From positions 5,146 to 31,204 of the forward strand of contig CAUDNR010000455.1 in the NCBI GenBank assembly GCA_958430865.1: a DNA stretch of 26,059 nucleotides, written 5' to 3'. The notes under the pieces were generated by a model. The model was not told the DNA's origin. It saw nothing but the letters and a program-made list of their open reading frames with translations, and did no database searches. Shown one piece after another: positions 18,301-26,059 of the stretch (position 1 is the stretch's first letter; each line of letters starts with the position of its first letter). The translations under genes and the position numbers were made by a program. Source of the stretch: Entrophospora sp. SA101. Its lineage: Eukaryota; Glomeromycota; Glomeromycetes; Entrophosporales; Entrophosporaceae.

Positions 18301-21300
18301 ATTACAACCCATGTCTCCTATTACCACAACCACCAACGCGCAAAAGGCAACAGAAGAAAAAACAACTATTGTTTTCGAAACTATAAAACCAATTAAAGTT
18401 CTTTTAACACCAATTTTTTTAAAAATTGTAGAGGAATTTTTGGAAGATGTTAAAGATCAGGTGGGTAATATTTTTTATTTTACTCCATATTTATTTTATA
18501 TTCTTGTTTAACAAACAAAGTTATTTTGTATGCTTAATAGAATTGGGATATTGAAGCAATGCTTGATGTGATGCAGATGCATTATATTGGTGAACTTACT
18601 CGTCTATTTCCATTTAAATATAAGACAATTTCGTTCGCCATCTCAATTCCACAAGTTTATCTACAATTTATTCAAGATGTTCTTTTACCAGGCGATTTGA
18701 CTAACGCTAACGATGAACATCCAGGAATTCGAACCAGATATGATATAAGTGACACGACCTTATGTGCAATGGCAGAAATTATTTTAGTTCAGACATTGTT
18801 AACTGGCTTGGTGAAGTTTGAAGACAAAAATTATAATAATATTAATATTAATAATGGTGGTAGTAATATTAATAGTAACAATACAAAGGGAAAACCAAAA
18901 CAATCATTAGAAATTATAGAGTCGAGAGCCAATCTAGACTTTGATTCTTTGAAACTTAATGTGATATTTGTTGCTGAACCCAATCGTTTCCGGATATTTG
19001 GAATTCCTAATTCAATGTACCACTTCAAAAATACAAGTTTCTCACCAACAAGCTCTTTAGGCAATGAAACAGTTGTGTTGGATCTTGTGTTGGATCTTGT
19101 CTTGGAAAAATTAAAGATAAAATGGATAGGGTGTATGCAACCAAACTATTTTTCATCTGATCTTACGAAGTTAAGTGGCCTATGTATCAAACAATCTCCA
19201 GAAATTTTAATTGGTGCAATTTACTGGTGGTTAGTATTTGCAGAAGATTTGACCAATCTATTAGACAAGTTCAAATCGCACAGAACGAAAAAATTACAGT
19301 CTCTTATTTATGAGATTGCAAGATTTTCAGATTCTGCCAGTGTTGATAGTGATCCATTTTACCTGACATGTACATTAAGCACTTTTCGACTAGGAACAAA
19401 TAATCTCAAGTGCGATGATGGATGGAAAATTTTAGGTCGTGTTAGACATTGTAAAAGAAATATGCCTGATAAGTTGGTAGATCAATTACAAAATAGGTTG
19501 AATTCTGGTAATGATAATAATTTTCAGTTCATGACGGATTCATTAGAGATGTTCAAATACGTTACAGGCATTTTTTCAAAATGTAAACATTGGAAAATTG
19601 AGAATTTATCTGAATGCCAATTATTTACCAATCTCTACAAAGTGATAGTAACTGAAAATTCTGATAATAATAATCTTATTAATCAAATCCAAAAATTTCT
19701 AACCAGTTCAACAAATCAAGCTAAATTAAGAATTGGCAATATTAAATTATCGATTCTGGAAGGTGAACTCGAGAATTATATTGATATTGGATCTATAATG
19801 TTTTATTTCCAAAGTTTATATCATAAAGATGTTACCACACCATCACCACAGCCTCTTTCTGCTGAAATGTTTGATCAAGAATCACCTCATAATTCAAATA
19901 ATAATTTGTTGTCCACCAGTTACTTGTATATTTTCTTTAGATTCGAAGTGGATTGCATTCGTGTAGACGTGAATCCTGATATGCTTGCATTTGTAAAACA
20001 TTGGCTAAAGGTACATAGAGTATTTGCCTCAAAGTTTGAGACTTTATCAAACAAGGGTAAACCGCCTAATTTTGAAAATAATGCAACAAAAACATCACCA
20101 TCATCTATATCCAAATACAAATCTGCTACACCTGCTAATACTGTCAGCAGTAATAATTTACATGAGATTAAAATGGCAAAAGGAAAAGAAAATAAATCCA
20201 AAGATACACGTCCAGAAACATCATCTACATCGCTTGATTTTAAAAATTTGTTTACAATACTCAATTTATCTATGCACAATACTATCTCCTTTAAAACAAT
20301 CACAATCACTGCCTCAGCACAAAAATTAATAGCTCAAACAAAATTATCAAATATTCATCTGTCAGCTTGGTTGAATAGTCCATCTCATGCACTTGACAAA
20401 ATTGATGGAGAAATTGATTCGCTTAATAAAAGTACGTCACAGTCTGGTTCAAAAGGAAGTAATAGCCGTGTTTCAAATAGTTTGATTATTTCGGCCATTG
20501 GTGGTATTGGTAATATTTCCAATAACATCTTTGAAAAAAATTACTCAACCTCTACAGGCTACCACAATACGTTGCTGTCCATAGAACTTTCAGGTATTAG
20601 CATGAATGTTGTACTGAGCTTGGCAACCTTTGGACGACCAAAAAGTAAAATTGATCTTGAACCACGTAAAGTCTTGAATATTCTAATAACACTTCAAAAT
20701 ATTTCTTTTAAACTTCCACAAAGTCTTCTCAAACTTTATAATTTTGTTGAAGAATGGAGAACTGAAAATCTTCCAAGCTATGACTTTCTATATAAAGGAG
20801 TTTTGGGTGAATTGGATGAGCAAAAGAAAATGATTTCAAAACATCCCAAAAATCATGAAAACCATGAATCCCGTACTTTTGAAAAAAACATGCTTACAAA
20901 AAACATATTGGAAATTAAACTTCAAATCCTCTTAAAAAAATTTTCAATTCAAACTCATATGTTACCATCACTCAGATTTCAATACGATGCATCTGATTTA
21001 TTACTTGTCTTGGAACAAAATAATTTTATTCATGGTGATAGTATAATCAATTATTCAGGACAATTATCAAACCAAGAGATTAGATTCATCACTAGGAATA
21101 AGAACAAAGGCAAATCAACATCTGAAAAACCCATTAATGAAGAAAGGGATGCCGATCATAAAAAAGCAGCATTTACTATACCGGAAATTAAAGCAATTGG
21201 TAAATTGAAAACTTGCGAACCTCAAAAATCAACAGCTCTCAATAAAAAAGTTGGTTCTACTACTGCAGTTGCTGGTATTACTTCTTCAATTGACAAGAAA

Positions 21301-23607
21301 TATTCAAAATTAGAATCAGCCATCACTTTAGATTTAGTCAAATTGAGCCTGAATGTAAATATTATTGATAATTTGTTAACTGCTCATTCACTTCTTGGTA
21401 GTGAGTTGAATGATGTATTGGATGTGTTTTTATTTTCTTCTAAAAGACTTAAAGAGAAATCTTCGAAAGTTAGTAGTAATTTGTCAACAACAACAGAGTC
21501 ATCGTCATCCACAATCAACATATCAAGTAATGAAAAAGATTCTTTACAATATAATTTCGAAATATCTTTACGAGGATTGAAAATATCAGCAGCAAGTCCT
21601 ACAGCTGTTGTGTTTTTTGAAACAAATGTTCTAAACGGATCAATAAAAAATGTGCCTGTTGGAGATGGGTTAACAAAAGTGGAATGGAAATTTTCTGCTC
21701 AAAATTTTTCTCTGTCACTTAATCACAATTCTGGTGCAATTAGTAAAGTAATAGCAGATGATGATATTCGTAAATATAGGATTGCTTATATTTCAATTGA
21801 TCTTACCTTACAAAACCATAAACAGAATGAACTAAATACAAAAAAGAATCATATATTTGCACCAGATGATTCGTCTGAAATCGTTGAATCATATTTTTTG
21901 AAGTTGTTGAAAGTACACGCAGTAATGCAACCAGTTGCTTTGGGTCGCCTTATTGATTTGTATTTGTATTACAGCGGCGAGTTGACACGAAGAAAAGAAC
22001 TAAAAGAGTCAGATATAAATAAATTGGCGGAAAACACTCGTAAACTATTACAATCGCTCGAAGTTGAAATGCCAAAATATAAAGCAACTAGCAAATCTTT
22101 GTTAAATGAGAAAGTCTTATCACTTGAGGTCAATAAATTTGCAATTGCACTTCCGCTTGATCTGCACGAAGAGTTAATGGCAACAGCAGTTGAAAACTCT
22201 AGTGATGTTCCAACTAAATCACAAGTTCCAGCATTTCTTCTTACAGCAACATCAATGAAGTTTATTACAAGAAAATGGAAAACAAGTAATGCAACATTAA
22301 ATGATCTTTGTATTCAATTTGTTTCAGAATTTGATCAAGGAAACGAAAACCTTTTCAATTCTCGTGCCAAAATGAACCGAATTTATATTCCCGAAATATC
22401 ATGTGAAGTGCAAATGATTGGAAGCGTTGACAAGAAACAAATTGGTGTTGATTCACGTGTTGAAGGATTTGAAGTAGATGTTAGTGGCAACATTGTTAAT
22501 TATGTCAACAAGTTGGGTGAAATCTATGCAGATAGTAAAGAAAGGTTAGAAACTTTTACTGCAGAAGCAAATTTAAATTTAGGGTCTCAATCTAAATCTG
22601 TCCAGGAGATAAAAAATGGAAATCCATCATCAATTAACAATAATTCAACAACACCAAATGTAATAAATTTAATATTGTATGCAAAGTTTATTGCTAAAAG
22701 TGGAATAATAAAACTATATCCAAAAAATTATGTCAAAAAAAATCATTCAAGAAATAATACATTTTCAAAGAAAGTCGCAAGATCATCACATGATTCACGT
22801 GGAAGTGCAGCTTCTCTTCCTCGATTAAATTTGGATGGGATTGGTGGTTATTCACAATCTAATTTAGATGATATTTCAAGAAAAGGTGAACAAGGTGTTG
22901 ATACAATAATTATACCGGGGCTTAGTTTGAATACAATGTATCAGGCTATTATTGGTCAAATAGTTCAAAAGGCTAACGATTCACCAAAGAAAAGAATACA
23001 TATAGAATTGGTAATACATCCGAGCGAAAATATATTATACCCATCACTAGTATTATTCTTCAAGGATATAATAGACGGTTTAAAAATTGGTGTACAACAT
23101 TCTAGTGACAAAAAAGCAATTGCGATACAAGATAGCACCTTACCGATACAAGGCTTGAACATAACGTTTTATTTTAGACTTTCTCATACCACATTTAATC
23201 TTAGTTGCAAGCCTACTTCAAAAGTATTTTGTTTACTGAATTGGGAAGAAGGAACTTTTTTGATATCATCTAATACTGTTGAAGAAGGTCAAAGTATAAC
23301 ATGTATTGGTAAAATTAAGGGAGCCTCTGGAAATATTCGACACACCTTTTCACCTGAAGATTGTGTTAGAGCTGAAACGAAAGATATTTCATTTAGTGCA
23401 ACTTTGATGAGTAGACGATCTGAAAATATTAATGATGATTTTATTTCGATTATTGTAGAATTTCCTAGAATTATGGCCGAGTTGAACATCAGACATCTTC
23501 AAGACTTAATGCTGCTCAAAACGATATGGTTAGATCAAACGACAAAGCTTTATGAAGGAAATTTTGCAAATTCAACAACTTCGACAACTATCAATAATGA
23601 TTATGAT

Positions 23608-23642
<35 letters not shown>

Positions 23643-25290
23643 AAAAGAATCATCATCATCATCATCAGGAAATTTACAATATTCTGAAAATATTGTTAAA
23701 CCATATTCGGTCTATATACTTGTAACGTTAAAGCAATTAGATTTATCTAGCGATTTAGGTCAAGCAATTGGCAAAGTTGATTTTAATTCTAATAACATCC
23801 AAATGAGAACTAAAAATATACCAGGGAAATTAAAAAAATTCATGATATCAACAGATACTCTTGATATCAATTGTGAAGGTCGTCTTGTAGGTACTGTAAA
23901 TATGAGTGGATTTAGTTTCCTAACACAATTAGGAATACCACCACAATCAATAGATGATGAACCTACCCCAGTTACAAATCTGTTTTTTAGAACTGAACGT
24001 CTTCAATCCTTGTTGGAATATGAGTATCAAAAAATACTAATATTAGAAATAGATCCTATACAATTTCAACTAACAGATAATTGGGATATCAAATCTTTTG
24101 AAACTGCGAATGTATTGATTCATGCAGATGTAAAGCTACAACAAATTCAAGCTATACTTGCAATAAAAACAGTGCCTATATTTCTTCGTATGGGCAATAG
24201 ACTTTTAGCATTGGTTGAAGAAAAAAGATTGGCAGCTGCCAACGTAATATCTGATTTGGAACAAACCAAACATCTTAATCCCACAAATAATAATATTACA
24301 CAAATAACAAGTGTTGCTACTCCAGAGAAATCAATTAATAAAGTAGCAACAAAAAATAAACAACAACAACAATTGACATTCAAAGATTTGTCCATTGGAG
24401 GATTATCGATTAAACCTACTGGAAAAATTTCAATTTTCATAGAAAAAGCTCATATAACAATATATCCGAATCATTTTCATGATTCTGGTTGTGTTCAAAC
24501 AAGTTTTGATAAACTTTCAGTGGATATGAAAAGATCAATAGACAATGACGAAAGGATTAATAGATTCCTTGATATGAAAATTAATGGCATTGCTTTATTA
24601 AAAAGTACATGTAAAAAATTAAAAATTACAGATGAAAAAGAATTTTCATTTCAAAAATGGTTTGAGCATGTTGAAGCAGCATCCAACAAAAATATTTTTA
24701 CTTTACCTAGTACACATCTAACAATGGATACTATACAAGGAATAGAAAGTAATGTTGTAGATCACAAATTTTCAGTAGATTTTAGTGGAAAGGTTAACGT
24801 TGCTTTAAATTTTGGACTAATTAGATATTTACAGGAATTGAAAGCACTATACAAAGAACAAATAAAGAAAAATCATGTTGGAGTTTATGATTTTCCTCGA
24901 TCACCAATTATATCACCAGTAAATACATCATCATCAGACAACACCTTTACAAATATTGATCAACAACAACTATTAATGCCATCATCAACAACTAATGTTT
25001 CTTCATCTAGTAAAGATGATGATGATGATAATAATAATAACAGTTCTACTACTACAGTGAAATCAAATGAAAATAAGGATAAATCAGAGATTCAATTCAA
25101 TCCTATAAAACCTGTAAAATTAGAGCCACAATTATTTATTTTAGGTGATGCAACGCCACCATTAGAATGGGTTGGTGTTCAACGAGCAAAAATTCCAGGT
25201 TTGGTTCATACCACTATAACAATGAATTTAGATGAGATCATAAATCAAATCACCAATGAATCTTTTAAAGCAGCACAAGCATTACTATAG
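12378..25290 (+). CDS. CSF1: Csf1/BLTP1-family bridge-like lipid transfer protein, 24 exons, 3,623 aa
   Basis: Giant proteins of this family are anchored in the ER and form a long hydrophobic groove that moves lipids at membrane contacts (yeast Csf1 supports GPI-anchor phosphatidylethanolamine supply). Exons: 12378-12397, 12496-12638, 12719-12931, 13029-13196, 13281-13453, 13542-13684, 13755-13868, 13951-14063, 14142-14283, 14389-14548, 14654-14881, 14964-15237, 15336-15433, 15550-15723, 15804-15953, 16041-16191, 16273-16398, 16474-17103, 17198-17266, 17354-17549, 17628-17755, 17874-18070, 18149-18460, 18541-25290; the sum is 10,872 nt with one open frame. Residues 8-28 are the transmembrane anchor, followed by GSIKFAPLAGRILFRNF, HFDGIEWFAYNR, EWHGLPR and, near the C-terminus, DATPPLEWVGVQR, all family-typical. 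Poly-Asn tracts occur at about residues 100-125 and 3064-3075. The start is the only ATG whose donor phase joins exon 2. Intron 7 is AT-AC. The exon 12/13 junction (D-N-S-F-I-I-I) is the least certain. Confidence 0.93.
12857..12930 (+). repeat. AAT/AAC trinucleotide tract encoding poly-Asn
   Basis: A mixed AAT/AAC run of about 25 codons (one GAC interruption) in exon 3 of the Csf1-type gene encodes an Asn tract immediately after the N-terminal chorein-like segment. A donor GGTACA at 12931-12936 directly follows. The tract is probably length-variable between strains. Confidence 0.8.
13869..13950 (+). other. U12-type AT-AC intron (intron 7 of the Csf1-type gene)
   Basis: The 82-bp intron begins ATATCCTTT (13869-13877), the complete U12 AT-AC 5' splice consensus. 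It contains TTCCTTAAC (13925-13933), the complete U12 branch-site consensus, and ends AC (13949-13950), about 18 nt after the branch adenosine, within the narrow U12 spacing. Removing it joins CTT CCT AG to A TAT CGC, giving LPR-YRTDS in the frame needed by both flanking exons. Reading on instead gives a stop at 13897-13899, and no GT-AG pair in the interval restores the frame. All other 22 introns of the gene are GT-AG. Confidence 0.93.
23608..23640 (+). repeat. AAT microsatellite encoding poly-Asn in the last Csf1 exon
   Basis: An uninterrupted AAT run encodes about 11 Asn, followed by a Glu-Lys-Glu and a TCA run encoding about six Ser. It lies in a linker between conserved stretches near residue 3065 of the Csf1-type protein. 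Confidence 0.8.
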
Positions 25291-26059
25291 TCTTCACTAT
25301 ATATATATATTTAATTATTTAGCTATTTAATGTATAAAATCTTTTTTCTATTTTTTAATTTTATATTATAAAAATAATATTAATGTTGAATGACATTGTT
25401 TATAACGAAATTTGAAATAAATATTTAATTTAATATGGAAATTTTGAAGAGAAAATTTATATGAAAACTAAGGTTGTTTTTCAAAGAAACAGTTATATAA
25501 AAAAGTTTGTTTTTGAAAAAGAATTTAGTTGAGGTTAATTTTTTAATTTTGACATGCCAATTTAATTTAGTGATAATGTGTTGCGTGTGCGTTATGATTA
25601 CTCTCCTATGGGATGTTCTTGTAAGGTAAGAGAATATTCCTTCCAACAATGGAAGCTTAGCATAATGAACAACTAATTCATTGGTTGGTTAGATCTTTGA
25701 CATGCTTGCCCAAATTAGATGGATGACTGATTTATTGTAATCAAGGCTTTCTAAAATTGGCTTTCAATGATATGATTACTAGTTTCTCCAACCACAGATA
25801 AAGTTTGAAAAAGTTAGTTGTTGCCCATTTCGTAAGTTTGTACTTCACCATTAAGTTTTATGTAGGTAGTGAATGTACCTTGTCTTCTAGTATTAATATC
25901 GTGGGTTTTGGGCAGTACATAACACACTATATGCGGCTTCTGCTGAGGTTATATGGGACATCATCTGAGAAAATCAGTGAATTTTTTTTTTTGTCATTTT
26001 TGAGAAAATAATGCAGTTACATGTAATTTGAGTCGAGGAATCTATTCAGCTTAGAAATA
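25291..26059. other. 3' flank and intergenic DNA, no gene seen
   Basis: Immediately after the TAG, an AT-rich stretch with ATATATATA and AAATAAATA-like strings (about 25300-25430) fits the 3' UTR and polyadenylation area of the Csf1-type gene. The remainder to the window edge has only short open stretches (up to 74 codons) with no protein-like pattern that I recognise. Confidence 0.45.

Noticed and set aside
19920..20309. 129-codon minus-strand ORF
   Set aside because: Antisense shadow of the Csf1-type exon with no independent protein-like features.
20024..20329. 101-codon plus-strand ORF in another frame of the Csf1 last exon
   Set aside because: His/Leu-rich shadow of the Asn/Ser-rich coding sequence in the real frame.
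1..26059. tRNA, rRNA or CRISPR arrays
   Set aside because: No B-box/T-arm strings in a plausible cloverleaf context, no rRNA-like stretches and no regularly spaced direct repeats were seen; the eukaryotic context makes CRISPR implausible.

Overview
The window looks like nuclear DNA of an early-diverging filamentous fungus, most likely an arbuscular-mycorrhizal (Rhizophagus-like, Glomeromycotina) genome. The signs are very high A+T content, short introns of about 70-120 bp with GT-AG ends, many asparagine/AAT-rich coding tracts, abundant small DNA-transposon remnants, and a textbook minor-spliceosome (U12) intron. U12 introns are absent from most Dikarya but are kept in some Mucoromycota-related lineages. 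The organism assignment is an inference; the gene calls come from reading the translations.

Layout, left to right. 1-3.5 kb is gene-poor: a possible 5' exon of an unknown gene (272-336), a 112-bp TA-flanked inverted-repeat element (1208-1319), a 560-bp foldback element built from TTCGAATAA-type repeats (2163-2722), and an exon-like minus-strand fragment that stops exactly at that element. 3.54-5.30 kb (minus) is a nearly full-length three-exon serine palmitoyltransferase subunit 2 (LCB2) copy carrying two in-frame TGA codons and a one-base deletion, so it reads as a recent pseudogene. 5.65-5.97 kb is a small orphan ORF with a TATA box. 5.99-6.76 kb (minus) is a multiply broken, unidentified coding remnant. 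6.80-7.49 kb is a non-autonomous hAT transposon with clear ends and an 8-bp target duplication, still encoding the BED zinc finger of its transposase.

7.5-9.5 kb is intergenic. 9.575-11.56 kb (plus) is a two-exon F-box/WD40 protein of 631 residues (SCF ubiquitin-ligase substrate receptor type), preceded by a 12-codon uORF. After an intergenic stretch with hairpins, 12.378-25.290 kb (plus) is a huge 24-exon gene for a Csf1/BLTP1-family bridge-like lipid-transfer protein of 3,623 residues, reconstructed here exon by exon with an unbroken frame. The last 770 bp hold no recognisable gene.

The most interesting hidden feature is intron 7 of the Csf1 gene (13869-13950). It has no usable GT-AG boundaries but starts ATATCCTTT, ends AC and has the branch-site string TTCCTTAAC, which is the full consensus of a U12-type AT-AC intron. 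The same gene is strikingly asymmetric: 23 introns in the first 4.1 kb of coding sequence and none in the final 6.75 kb exon. The two intact genes are not obviously functionally linked. The damaged LCB2 copy and the transposon remnants make the left third look like a decaying, repeat-rich segment.
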